Both the position numbers and the translations under genes were made by a program. A DNA stretch of 57,391 bases from Pedobacter nanyangensis (GTDB lineage Bacteria; Bacteroidota; Bacteroidia; Sphingobacteriales; Sphingobacteriaceae): contig NZ_QMHO01000018.1 in the NCBI RefSeq assembly GCF_003313505.1, forward strand, positions 1-57,391. Direction: 5' to 3'. Positions 37,354 to 45,633 of this stretch are shown here, one piece after another. The notes below the pieces were generated by a model, which was not told the DNA's origin, made no database searches, and worked only from the letters and a program-made list of their open reading frames with translations. How positions within the stretch are numbered: position 1 is the stretch's first letter; every line of letters begins with the position of its first letter.

Positions 37354-37703
37354 AATTTATCTGGTTAAAGAACTATTGATCTATGAGAGAGCTATTTAAA
37401 AACTAAAGTAAATATAATCACAATAAAAAGAGAAGTTTTACGTTACAACTTTTCTCTCTAAACGATAAATCAGCAACTGCGTTAAAAAAACGAAGATTAT
37501 TTTTGTTTTTTATTCGAGGAATTTCACGAGCTCAGCCCCGCCAACCCCGCCAACCCCCAAACGAATTTCGCAACACAACACACTGAACAACAAGCTTCAT
37601 CAGAACCTTTAGTAGTTATACCGTAATAATCTGCAAACCATAGCCGCTATCCTCCCGCTATCCGGAATTAAACCTCTATATTTGTGAAAATTACTTACTT
37701 ATT
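37354..37703. other. 350-bp divergent promoter region
   Basis: The region separates the leftward surface protein gene from pruA. It holds a candidate -7 box TATATTTG at 37677-37684 for pruA and a small C-rich direct repeat (CCCCGCCAA twice near 37543-37560). No RNA gene or frame is convincing. Confidence 0.6.
37677..37684 (+). promoter_or_regulatory. Candidate pruA -7 box
   Basis: TATATTTG matches TAnnTTTG, 20 bp before the pruA ATG. A -33 TTTG at the right distance was not found, so confidence is moderate. Confidence 0.55.
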
Positions 37704-39338
37704 ATGCTTAAAGGATTTTTTAACGTTCCTGTTCCGGTTAATGAGCCAATTTTGGGCTACGCACCCGGAAGTAAGGAAAGAGAATTATTAAAAGCGGCAT
37801 TGGCCGAGGGAAGATCTAAAGTAACGGACATTCCTATGTATATTGGTGACAAAGAAGTGTTTACCAACGAGAAAATCAAGATTACGCCGCCTCATGACCA
37901 CCAGCATGTTTTAGCCACCTTTAGCAGGGGCAGCAAAACTCACGTGCAACAAGCCATTGATGCCGCATTAGCTGCAAAAGCTGACTGGGAAAATTTAGCT
38001 TGGGAACAAAGAGCTGCCATTTTCTTAAAAGCGGCTGATTTAATTGCAGGCCCATACAGATACAAATTGAATGCGGCAACCATGTTAGGCCAAAGCAAAA
38101 ATGCTTTCCAGGCCGAAATAGATTCTGCCTGCGAACTGATAGATTTCTTGCGTTTTAACGTGAGCTACATGACTGAAATCTACAAGCAACAACCTCCTGT
38201 TTCTCCAAGAGGAAGCTGGAATAGAGTGGAGCAGCGCCCATTGGAAGGTTTTGTTTTTGCACTAACACCTTTTAATTTTACGGCCATTGCCGGAAACCTG
38301 CCTTCATGTGTAGCCATGATGGGCAACGTGGTGGTTTGGAAACCTGCCGACACGCAGATTTATGCAGCAAGCCTAATCATGCAGATTTTTAAAGAGGCAG
38401 GATTGCCAGACGGTGTCATCAACCTTGTTTATGTTAAAGGACCTGATGCGGGCGACGTGATTTTCTCACACCCCGATTTTGCTGGTATCCACTTCACGGG
38501 TTCCACTGGAGTTTTCCAAGATATCTGGAACACCATTGGCAGCAATATCCACAAATACAAAACTTATCCTCGTATTGTAGGTGAAACCGGTGGTAAAGAT
38601 TTTATCCTAGTTCATGGCTCTGCCGATGCCGAGGTATCAAGCACGGCGATTTTAAGAGGTTCTTTCGAATACCAAGGCCAAAAATGCTCGGCGGCTTCAA
38701 GGGTGTACATTGCTAAAAGCAAATGGCCGCAAATTAAGGAGTTGCTATTGAGAGATTTGGCAACACTCAAAATGGGGCCTACCGAAGATTTCAGCAATTT
38801 CATCAACGCCGTAATCGATGAAAAATCTTTTGACAAACTTGCCAAATATATTGACGAAGCGAAAAAAGCAAAAGGTGTTGAGATTATTGCTGGTGGAAAC
38901 TACGACAAGAGCAAAGGATACTTTATTGAACCCACTGTTTTAGTGGTAGATGACCCGAAATACACCACCATGTGCGAAGAGCTGTTTGGCCCCGTACTAA
39001 CCGTATATGTATATGAAGACAAAGATTTCGACAAGACTTTGGAAATTATAGATACTACTTCTATTTATGCCTTAACAGGTGCGGTAATTGCCCAAGATCG
39101 TTATGCGATTGACAAAGCAACCCATGCCCTGCGCAATGCGGCCGGGAACTTTTACATCAATGATAAATGTACCGGTGCGGTAGTAGGCCAGCAACCGTTT
39201 GGTGGTGCTAGAGGTAGCGGCACCAACGATAAAGCAGGCTCAATGATCAACTTATTGCGTTGGGTTTCTCCACGTACCATCAAAGAAACCTTTGATCCTC
39301 CAAAAGATTATACTTATCCATTTTTAGCTAAAGATTAA
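37704..39338 (+). CDS. pruA: L-glutamate gamma-semialdehyde dehydrogenase (PruA)
   Basis: 544 residues, typical of the stand-alone 1-pyrroline-5-carboxylate dehydrogenase. It oxidises glutamate semialdehyde to glutamate with NAD in proline breakdown. Catalytic C328 in YQGQKCSAASRVY and general base E294 in VGETGGKDF are present, with NAD-binding ALTPFNFTAIAGN and the FTGSTGVF motif; the C-terminal CTGAVVGQQPFGGARGSGT (substrate anchor) is intact. Bifunctional PutA is absent here, so a separate proline dehydrogenase is expected elsewhere. A terminator follows. Confidence 0.96.
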   Translation: MLKGFFNVPVPVNEPILGYAPGSKERELLKAALAEGRSKVTDIPMYIGDKEVFTNEKIKITPPHDHQHVLATFSRGSKTHVQQAIDAALAAKADWENLAWEQRAAIFLKAADLIAGPYRYKLNAATMLGQSKNAFQAEIDSACELIDFLRFNVSYMTEIYKQQPPVSPRGSWNRVEQRPLEGFVFALTPFNFTAIAGNLPSCVAMMGNVVVWKPADTQIYAASLIMQIFKEAGLPDGVINLVYVKGPDAGDVIFSHPDFAGIHFTGSTGVFQDIWNTIGSNIHKYKTYPRIVGETGGKDFILVHGSADAEVSSTAILRGSFEYQGQKCSAASRVYIAKSKWPQIKELLLRDLATLKMGPTEDFSNFINAVIDEKSFDKLAKYIDEAKKAKGVEIIAGGNYDKSKGYFIEPTVLVVDDPKYTTMCEELFGPVLTVYVYEDKDFDKTLEIIDTTSIYALTGAVIAQDRYAIDKATHALRNAAGNFYINDKCTGAVVGQQPFGGARGSGTNDKAGSMINLLRWVSPRTIKETFDPPKDYTYPFLAKD

Positions 39339-39393
39339 TCTTCGGTTAAAATAAAAAGTGGTTTTAGCTGATTGCTTTTTTACAACCCCACAC

Positions 39394-39424
39394 AAAGCCC
39401 TGCACATGCGGGGCTTTCTTGTTC
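39394..39424 (+). terminator. Probable terminator after pruA
   Basis: AAAGCCC (39394-39400) pairs with GGGCTTT (39411-39417), with an inner GC-acat-GC extension; the following T-run is broken (CTTGTTC), so efficiency may be modest. Confidence 0.7.
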
Positions 39425-39479
39425 AAAAAGACTATTTTTGCGCCCATAATAGAATTCGATCACCTCAAAACCAACAACC

Positions 39480-40889
39480 TTGGAAAATACCGACAACAAA
39501 AATGACCTAAAAAGAGGTTTGCAAAACCGGCATATACAACTCATTGCGCTAGGCGGCGCAATAGGTACTGGCTTGTTTTTGGGCATTGGCCCGGCGGCCG
39601 TGCTGGCGGGGCCATCTGTTATTTTAGGCTATGCCATTGCCGGCATCATTGCATTCTTCATCATGCGCCAGCTTGGCGAAATGGTAGTTCAAGAACCTGT
39701 ATCGGGCAGTTTTAGCCATTTTGCGTATAAATACTGGGGGCCTTTCCCTGGCTTTGCCTCTGGCTGGAACTATTGGATGCTTTATATTTTAGTGAGCATG
39801 TCTGAGCTTACCGCAATTGGCATTTACGTGCAGTTTTGGTGGCCCGAAATACCACTTTGGGCTTCTAGTGCATTCTTTTTTGTAGTGATCAATATGCTAA
39901 ATCTTGCCTCTGTAAAAGTTTATGGCGAAGCTGAATTTTGGTTTTCTATTGTAAAAGTGGTTGCGATTATAGCCATGATTATATTCGGGAGCTACCTACT
40001 ATTAAGCGGTACCGGCGGCGAACAGGCAACGATCAAAAATCTATGGAACGATGGGGGTTTCTTCCCAAAAGCCTGGCTTAGCACTAATGGAAATGGCAGT
40101 TACGAAGGCCTTTTAGCCGCCATGGCGCTCATCATGTTTTCTTTCGGCGGATTAGAACTGGTGGGCATTACTGCGGCAGAAGCAGAAAACCCAGAGAAAA
40201 ACATCCCGAAAGCAACCAATCAGGTCATTTATAGGATTTTAATTTTCTACGTTGGAGCATTGATTATTTTATTTTCTTTATCTCCATGGAAAAGCATAAC
40301 CGATGGCAGCAGCCCATTTGTAATGGTTTTTGAAAGGCTTAACGGGTTTCAGCTCAGCATTTTTGGACAAGACATTAACTTTACGAGGCTGATTGCCAAT
40401 GTACTGAATGTTATTGTGCTTACGGCGGCGCTGTCCGTATACAATAGCAGTGTTTACAGTAACAGCCGCATGCTTTACGGATTGGCACAACAGGGCAACG
40501 CACCCCGGTTCTTATCTAAACTTAACAAAAACTACGTACCTGTGATGGCCATCCTGGTTTCTGCTGTATTTGCGGCTATTTGCATTGTCATCAACAAAAT
40601 TATCCCAGAACAGGCACTAAGCATCCTCATGTCTCTAGTCGTATCGGCGCTTGTGATCAATTGGTTGATGATCAGCTACACTCACCTCAAATTTAGGAAA
40701 GCACATCAGTTGGAAAAAACAAAGTTTCCCTCGTTTTTATATCCAATTAGTAACTATATCTGCTTGTTGTTTTTAGCAGGCATACTGATGGTGATGTGGC
40801 TTACGGGCCTGAAAATATCCGTAGAGCTAATTCCAATATGGATGTTGTTTTTATATGGTTGCTACTACTTAGTTCAACGCAAAAAATAA
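39480..40889 (+). CDS. Amino acid permease (APC superfamily)
   Basis: 469 residues with 12 predicted helices. The opening LKRGLQNRHIQLIALGGAIG and TGLFLGIGPA motif is the signature of the amino acid transporter (AAT) branch, e.g. AroP/ProY/LysP relatives; the unwound helix TM1 GAIGTG and the GLELVGITAAEAENP segment in TM6 are present. It imports an amino acid with protons; substrate unknown, although the place next to pruA suggests an amino acid feeding glutamate metabolism. The start is TTG at 39480: the frame is closed by TAG at 39450 and contains no upstream ATG, and the next ATG would cut the conserved N-terminus. Confidence 0.92.
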   Translation: MENTDNKNDLKRGLQNRHIQLIALGGAIGTGLFLGIGPAAVLAGPSVILGYAIAGIIAFFIMRQLGEMVVQEPVSGSFSHFAYKYWGPFPGFASGWNYWMLYILVSMSELTAIGIYVQFWWPEIPLWASSAFFFVVINMLNLASVKVYGEAEFWFSIVKVVAIIAMIIFGSYLLLSGTGGEQATIKNLWNDGGFFPKAWLSTNGNGSYEGLLAAMALIMFSFGGLELVGITAAEAENPEKNIPKATNQVIYRILIFYVGALIILFSLSPWKSITDGSSPFVMVFERLNGFQLSIFGQDINFTRLIANVLNVIVLTAALSVYNSSVYSNSRMLYGLAQQGNAPRFLSKLNKNYVPVMAILVSAVFAAICIVINKIIPEQALSILMSLVVSALVINWLMISYTHLKFRKAHQLEKTKFPSFLYPISNYICLLFLAGILMVMWLTGLKISVELIPIWMLFLYGCYYLVQRKK

Positions 40890-41342
40890 AGAGCGCTCTT
40901 GCTTACTATTTAAGGCCTGGGAACAGGCCTCCTATGTGTCTATATGGGCTTATATTTCTCATTATAAGATTAGCGCAAAAGCTGATTAAATGAACCACAC
41001 AGGCACATAGAAAACTCAATAGCGTTAACAATCATTAGGCTTAGCTTCGTTGATTATCAATTTACTTGCTTGAGTTTCATAAACGGGATTGCAGCGAAAA
41101 TCCTTTTTGTGATATTACTGTCACTCTGATCCCGAGGTTTCGGGAGAAGAATTTGTAAGTTGTGGCACATCAGAAGTAGATTCCTCGTTCCTCGGAATGA
41201 CAAGCAAGTGGTCAAAAAGATTGTAGCGTAAAGCCCGCCTTGCTTTAAAAGAAGCGACTGTCCCTGCTTTTCAAAAAACAACTTATTAAGCTTGGTACAA
41301 CTTTGCAATGCACCGTTATGTTTCTATGTGGCAGTAATAATT
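40890..41342. other. Intergenic region with candidate dispersed repeat
   Basis: No gene found. It contains the palindromic element at 41118-41205 listed separately; an 83-codon minus-strand frame through it is produced by that element. Confidence 0.6.
41118..41205. repeat. Candidate dispersed intergenic palindromic repeat
   Basis: Two short hairpins, CCCGA-ggt-TTCGGG type near 41131-41146 and TTCC-n9-GGAA near 41182-41198, flank 35 bp; outer ends read GTCACTCTGA and CGGAATGAC, imperfect inverted ends. Elements with GAGGAACGAGGAATC cores are, to my knowledge, frequent in intergenic DNA of Sphingobacteriaceae. Copy number in the genome was not tested. Confidence 0.5.
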
Positions 41343-41379
41343 AAAAAAAAAGAGGATGCCCAAACGCAAGGCACCCTCT
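41343..41379 (-). terminator. Rho-independent terminator of the SulP-carbonic anhydrase operon
   Basis: On the minus strand AGAGGGTGCC pairs with GGCATCCTCT (one A-C mismatch) over a 9-nt loop and is followed by nine T. It lies 28 bp past the stop of the 29-codon frame, so that frame lies inside the transcript. Confidence 0.88.
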
Positions 41380-41406
41380 CCAACATTATAACTACTAAAC
41401 CTACAA

Positions 41407-41496
41407 CTATTTTTTGTCCATTTTAAACAAAGTTGGAGCATCGTCAGCACTTGATGTGCTGGTGTCCAAATCTTTGATCAAACTAGCTTTAGGCAT
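41407..41496 (-). CDS. Possible 29-residue peptide after carbonic anhydrase
   Basis: ATG at 41496 to TAG at 41407 encodes a 29-residue peptide starting MPKASLIKDLDTSTSSADD and ending APTLFKMDKK. It starts 10 bp after the carbonic anhydrase stop and ends 28 bp before the terminator, which is normal spacing for an operon gene. It is hydrophilic with charged ends and no membrane segment. There is no strong ribosome site, which is common in Bacteroidota. No family is recognised; it could instead be untranslated 3' sequence. Confidence 0.45.
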   Translation of the reverse strand: MPKASLIKDLDTSTSSADDAPTLFKMDKK

Positions 41497-41506
41497 CACT
41501 AAAACA

Positions 41507-42142
41507 CTATAACCAGCTTACAACGCCAGTTTCTACATTATAGTTAGCACCTACTATTTTAATTTTACCGTCTTTTTCCAATTGGTTTAAAGTGGCACTT
41601 TGACTGCGGATGTCTGCAATGGTTTGCTTTACATTTTGCACGTTCAATCTTTCTAACAAATCATCATTTTTAGACGAACGCTCTTCGCCTTCATTAATAA
41701 TCTCCTCAATGATTGGATTAAAATGATCGACCAAATGACTAAGGTTTTCCATTCCCATTTCTCTAATTGCGGCTGCGTCTAGCCCTCCTTTTAAAGCACC
41801 GCATTTAGAGTGCCCTAAAACAACAACCAGTTTAGAACCTGCCACATTGCAGCCAAACTCCATAGATCCCAAAATATCTCGGTTCGCAAAATTCCCAGCA
41901 ATTCTCACGCTAAAAATATCGCCCAATCCTTGGTCAAAAATCAATTCTGCAGAAGTACGACTGTCGATACAGCTTAATATTACGGCAAATGGCCATTGCC
42001 CTGCCCTAGTGTCGTTTACTTGTGATAGCAAATCCCTGTTGGCTTTTAAATTCTGCACAAATCTTTCATTACCTTCTTTTAGTATTTCAAGTGCCCTTTC
42101 AGGGGTAATGGTTGCTTGAGTTTCTAAAGTATGTGCCTTCAT
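41507..42142 (-). CDS. Beta-class carbonic anhydrase
   Basis: 211 residues from the ATG at 42142 (MKAHTLETQA); an in-frame ATG at 42172 would overlap the SulP gene. It interconverts CO2 and bicarbonate. Zinc ligands C58, H111 and C114 are seen in SCIDSRTSAE and GHSKCGALKGG, with the D60-R62 dyad. No signal peptide, so cytoplasmic. It lies 13 bp after the SulP transporter gene, suggesting that transported bicarbonate is fed to or drawn from this enzyme. Confidence 0.93.
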   Translation of the reverse strand: MKAHTLETQATITPERALEILKEGNERFVQNLKANRDLLSQVNDTRAGQWPFAVILSCIDSRTSAELIFDQGLGDIFSVRIAGNFANRDILGSMEFGCNVAGSKLVVVLGHSKCGALKGGLDAAAIREMGMENLSHLVDHFNPIIEEIINEGEERSSKNDDLLERLNVQNVKQTIADIRSQSATLNQLEKDGKIKIVGANYNVETGVVSWL

Positions 42143-42155
42143 TGTATTTATATTT

Positions 42156-43754
42156 TTAATCTTGTTCAACAATTTTTGTATTAATTTTTGGTACCGAGTA
42201 AGTTTTCTTAATATTTTCTAAAGTAACAATAATCCCTTTGGTATAAGCATTATGTTTGTAGTTATGAATCGCTTCCAGCACGTCCGGATCGATATATCTA
42301 GAATTAGCGCCGTCAATGATCACATTGGTTTCATTTGGAATTCCAGATAATAATACCTGGATAGAAGCTTTGTTTAAGAACGATACTTCTTCGGCAAGCT
42401 TGATCCTGATATTCTTTTTGTTTCCTTCTTCTTGTACTCGGTAAAAGAAGGGATTGCGCATATTGGTTCTCAATAGATAGAAAATTGAAACCGCCATACC
42501 GATACCTACGCCTTTTAACAAATCGATACCAACTACGCCCACAATGGTAACTACAAAGGGGATAAATTGGTCCCAACCTTTATGGTACATGTGTTTAAAC
42601 AGCGATATTCTGGCCAACTTATAACCTGTTACCAATAAAATTGCCGCTAAACACGAAAGTGGAATTAGGTTAATAATTGCTGGAATGAACAGTAGAGAGA
42701 GTAGCAATAACAAACCATGTGAAATTGCAGAAACTTTGGTACGTCCGCCTGCGTTCACATTAGCCGAGCTTCTTACAATTACTGCTGTCATCGGCAAACC
42801 GCCCAACATACCACTGGTAATGTTACCTACACCTTGCGCTATCAATTCGCGATTGGTTGGCGACACCCTTTTCAAAGGATCGATCTTATCAACGGCCTCC
42901 AGGCTCAACAACGTTTCCAAACTGGCAACCACAGCTATGGTTAGCGCTACCACTAAAACCTTTGAGTCAAGGAAGGTAGAGAAATCTGGCATGGTAAACA
43001 AACCAAAAAACTCTGCGGCACTGTTTACCACAGGAATTTTAACCATTTGGCTCTCTTTTAACGCACTAGAAGAACCACTGAATAAAATAGCGCCCAATAT
43101 ACCTAAAACAACCACCACCAATGGTGCAGGAACTACGGCTATTTTTTTGAATTTAGGCCAAAATACCAAAATCAGGATGGAAACCACACTAATCACAATT
43201 GCAGCTATACTGAAGTGCTGAAGTGCGTTTCCTAAGGCCGAAAAGGTATTTTCTCCATCTTTCTGGAAAAAGCTTTCGTCACCAAAAAAATCACTATCCA
43301 CTCCTAAAGCATGGGGCAATTGCTTCATGATCAACAATATACCAATACCCGCCAACATTCCCTCAATTACACTTGAAGGGAAATAGTTGCCAATAGTACC
43401 AGCTTTAATCAGTCCTAGTACAAGTTGGAATACACCGGCCAAAACTACAGCCATCAAAAAAGCCTGATAACTTCCCAAGCTAGTTATAGAAGCTAAAACA
43501 ATGGTGGTTAATCCAGCTGCTGGCCCACTTACACTCAGCTGTGAACCACTAATAGAAGCAACTACTACGCCCCCCACAATTCCAGTAAGCAAACCGGCAA
43601 ACAATGGCGCACCAGAAGCCAAGGCAATCCCCAAACAAAGCGGCAAAGCCACTAAGAACACTACAATACTTGCAGGCAAATCGGCCTTTAAATTCCGTTT
43701 CTGCAAATATTTACCTATTCCGCTTCCCATAGAAGCCGAATTCGAATTTTTCAT
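42156..43754 (-). CDS. SulP family anion transporter (probably bicarbonate)
   Basis: 532 residues: about 12-14 membrane helices (starting FLVALPLCLGIALASGAPLFAG; here VVFLVALPLCLGIALASGAP) with the SulP motifs SGSQLSVSGPAAGLT, and a C-terminal STAS domain from about 440 (KNIRIKLAEEVSFLNKASI; DGANSRYIDPDVLEAI). SulP proteins carry sulfate, bicarbonate or other anions. The cotranscribed carbonic anhydrase makes bicarbonate (BicA-like function) the best guess. No fused anhydrase domain is present here, unlike some family members. Confidence 0.92.
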   Translation of the reverse strand: MKNSNSASMGSGIGKYLQKRNLKADLPASIVVFLVALPLCLGIALASGAPLFAGLLTGIVGGVVVASISGSQLSVSGPAAGLTTIVLASITSLGSYQAFLMAVVLAGVFQLVLGLIKAGTIGNYFPSSVIEGMLAGIGILLIMKQLPHALGVDSDFFGDESFFQKDGENTFSALGNALQHFSIAAIVISVVSILILVFWPKFKKIAVVPAPLVVVVLGILGAILFSGSSSALKESQMVKIPVVNSAAEFFGLFTMPDFSTFLDSKVLVVALTIAVVASLETLLSLEAVDKIDPLKRVSPTNRELIAQGVGNITSGMLGGLPMTAVIVRSSANVNAGGRTKVSAISHGLLLLLSLLFIPAIINLIPLSCLAAILLVTGYKLARISLFKHMYHKGWDQFIPFVVTIVGVVGIDLLKGVGIGMAVSIFYLLRTNMRNPFFYRVQEEGNKKNIRIKLAEEVSFLNKASIQVLLSGIPNETNVIIDGANSRYIDPDVLEAIHNYKHNAYTKGIIVTLENIKKTYSVPKINTKIVEQD

Positions 43755-43832
43755 AAAGAATTATGTTAATTTCTAAAGTTTTTTATCAAATCAGTTCCGT
43801 AATAAAGCATACGGAAATAGTAACGGTAAAAC

Positions 43833-44171
43833 TTAGCAGAAATTAGGGGGCGGTGTTGGAACCGAAGGATGGTATGGATCTACGTAGCGCCGAGAGTGTT
43901 CAATAAAACTACTAGGTACGCCACAGTCCAGGTCCAAGTGAACGTAGTTAAGATCATATTTTTGGAACATCATTTTATAGTCTACAAACTTTGCATTTGA
44001 TTTTCCCTTCTCATCGCCGCTGTTTTCATTTTCCAACTGCATGATTACAGAAACCATAAAATCTTCATCCAAATGCTTGAAAAACATAGGCGCAGCAGAA
44101 ATTACCATCTTCGATGCGAAAACGCACATAAACACGGCAACCACCAAAAGCTTATATTTCCTTAGCTTCAT
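43833..44171 (-). CDS. Hypothetical exported protein, 112 residues
   Basis: 112 residues with an N-terminal hydrophobic segment (YKLLVVAVFMCVFASKMVIS) likely to be a signal peptide or anchor. The rest is polar with an acidic HLDEDFMVSVIMQLENENSG stretch and a C-terminal VDPYHPSVPTPPPNFC tail. No family is recognised. It sits 78 bp upstream of SulP on the same strand and is divergent from the porin at 44354; cotranscription with SulP is possible. Confidence 0.6.
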   Translation of the reverse strand: MKLRKYKLLVVAVFMCVFASKMVISAAPMFFKHLDEDFMVSVIMQLENENSGDEKGKSNAKFVDYKMMFQKYDLNYVHLDLDCGVPSSFIEHSRRYVDPYHPSVPTPPPNFC

Positions 44172-44245
44172 TTCTTGTCAGATCTTCTTTTTAGATTTCC
44201 CAAAAGTAATTGCGAAACCTCTAAAATTCAAAATTTTTTACGTAA

Positions 44246-44253
44246 TATATTTG
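44246..44253 (+). promoter_or_regulatory. Candidate -7 box for the porin at 44354
   Basis: TATATTTG fits TAnnTTTG. No -33 box was found; the leader would be about 95 nt. Confidence 0.45.
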
Positions 44254-44353
44254 TAATATAAAGATTTTGTGGTGTGAAAATCAAAATTATTGGGCATTTT
44301 CAAACTTTATTTATTTTTGGACTTTTCTTGTACATATCGAAGCAAAAAATTTA

Positions 44354-45589
44354 ATGAGGATTCTTTTAATTTGTTTACTAACTATATTGCCTCTCTTGGT
44401 GTTGGCGCAGAACAATAATGCGCCTTCATCCTATGATATACATGACATTAAGATTACCGGATATCTGCAAACACAGTTTCAAGTAGCACAATCTCCAGGG
44501 ATATATTCATGGTCGGGAGGCGACTTTAGCCAAAACTCTGCTAGCCGTTTTATGTTGCGCCGTGGGCGTTTAAAAGTAGATCGTGTAGACAAATTTTCTT
44601 CCATTGTATTTCAATTAGATGGAACACAAGATGGCCTCCGTATCATGGATGCCTTCATCCAATTTCATAGTCCACAAGATAAATCTTTGCTTTTTACCGC
44701 AGGCTTATTCAACCGACCTTTTGGTTACTCCATTGTCTATTCATCAGGCTACAGGGATTTCCCGGAAAGGGCCCGTGTTTTCCAAACCTTAATGCCCAGA
44801 GAAAGAGATTTAGGGGCGATGATCAGTTACAAACCCAAAAAAATTCTCCCCTTTATTACCGCAGAGCTGGCAGTAGTTAACGGTAGTGGCTTAAATGCAC
44901 GAGATTACGATTCAAACAAAGACATCATTGGAAACCTTAACTTTAAATTTGACAGCCTAGCCAATAAAAAATTCCATTTAGGCTTCGGCGCCTCGATCTA
45001 TAAAGGCACGGTAAGAGGTAATACCGACACCTACTTAAAACCAGTTGAAAGCGGCTTTGTAAGCATTACTGACGCCTCCAATGTAGGCTACAATTTCCGG
45101 AGGGATTATTACGGAACCAATCTCCAATTGGAGTACAACAATTCTTTTGGGAGCACTACACTCAAATCTGAGTATATCCAGGGGAAACAACCGGGTGTTG
45201 CTTCCTCATCTAGCATTTCGGGACTAGCAGCTAGCCAAAGTTTTGCGGCACAACCTACTACAAACCTGTACTTGAGAAATTTCAATGGATATTTTATCTG
45301 GTTTACCCAGCAAATTGCCAACAGCAAACTAACGGCTATAGTAGGATATGATGTTTATGATCCAAATACTGATATCGAAGAATCCGAAATTGGGAAAGCT
45401 GGAAATAACACTACTGCCGGAGACATCAAATTTAGCACTTTAGGCTATGGCGTAACCTACGCCCTTAACGGCCGTTTAAAACTCACCATTTACAATGAGC
45501 ATGTGCATAACGATGGCACTCAACTGCCTAACTACCAAAATGACATTAAGGACAATGTATTTACTACTCGCCTTCAATATCGCTGGTAG
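44354..45589 (+). CDS. Outer-membrane porin (phosphate-selective porin O/P type)
   Basis: 411 residues from the ATG at 44354, which begins the signal peptide MRILLICLLTILPLLVLAQ; an earlier in-frame ATG at 44267 would place 29 polar/aromatic residues in front. The mature part begins with an IKITGYLQTQFQ strand and continues RFMLRRGRLKVDRVDKF, GLFNRPFGYS and RERDLGAMISYKP, the pattern of the OprO/OprP-like porin family, ending in TTRLQYRW, an aromatic last strand. It should be a 16-stranded outer-membrane channel for anions; phosphate selectivity cannot be read. It faces the SulP operon across a divergent promoter region. Confidence 0.87.
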   Translation: MRILLICLLTILPLLVLAQNNNAPSSYDIHDIKITGYLQTQFQVAQSPGIYSWSGGDFSQNSASRFMLRRGRLKVDRVDKFSSIVFQLDGTQDGLRIMDAFIQFHSPQDKSLLFTAGLFNRPFGYSIVYSSGYRDFPERARVFQTLMPRERDLGAMISYKPKKILPFITAELAVVNGSGLNARDYDSNKDIIGNLNFKFDSLANKKFHLGFGASIYKGTVRGNTDTYLKPVESGFVSITDASNVGYNFRRDYYGTNLQLEYNNSFGSTTLKSEYIQGKQPGVASSSSISGLAASQSFAAQPTTNLYLRNFNGYFIWFTQQIANSKLTAIVGYDVYDPNTDIEESEIGKAGNNTTAGDIKFSTLGYGVTYALNGRLKLTIYNEHVHNDGTQLPNYQNDIKDNVFTTRLQYRW

Positions 45590-45633
45590 CTCGTGATTTT
45601 AAATTTCAACCAAATTATAAACCATATAAACCG

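Noticed and set aside
37535..37562. C-rich direct repeat upstream of pruA
   Set aside because: Only two and a half 9-bp copies; too short to support a function.
41057..41308. 83-codon minus-strand frame after the permease
   Set aside because: It runs through the candidate palindromic element and has no protein-like domain.
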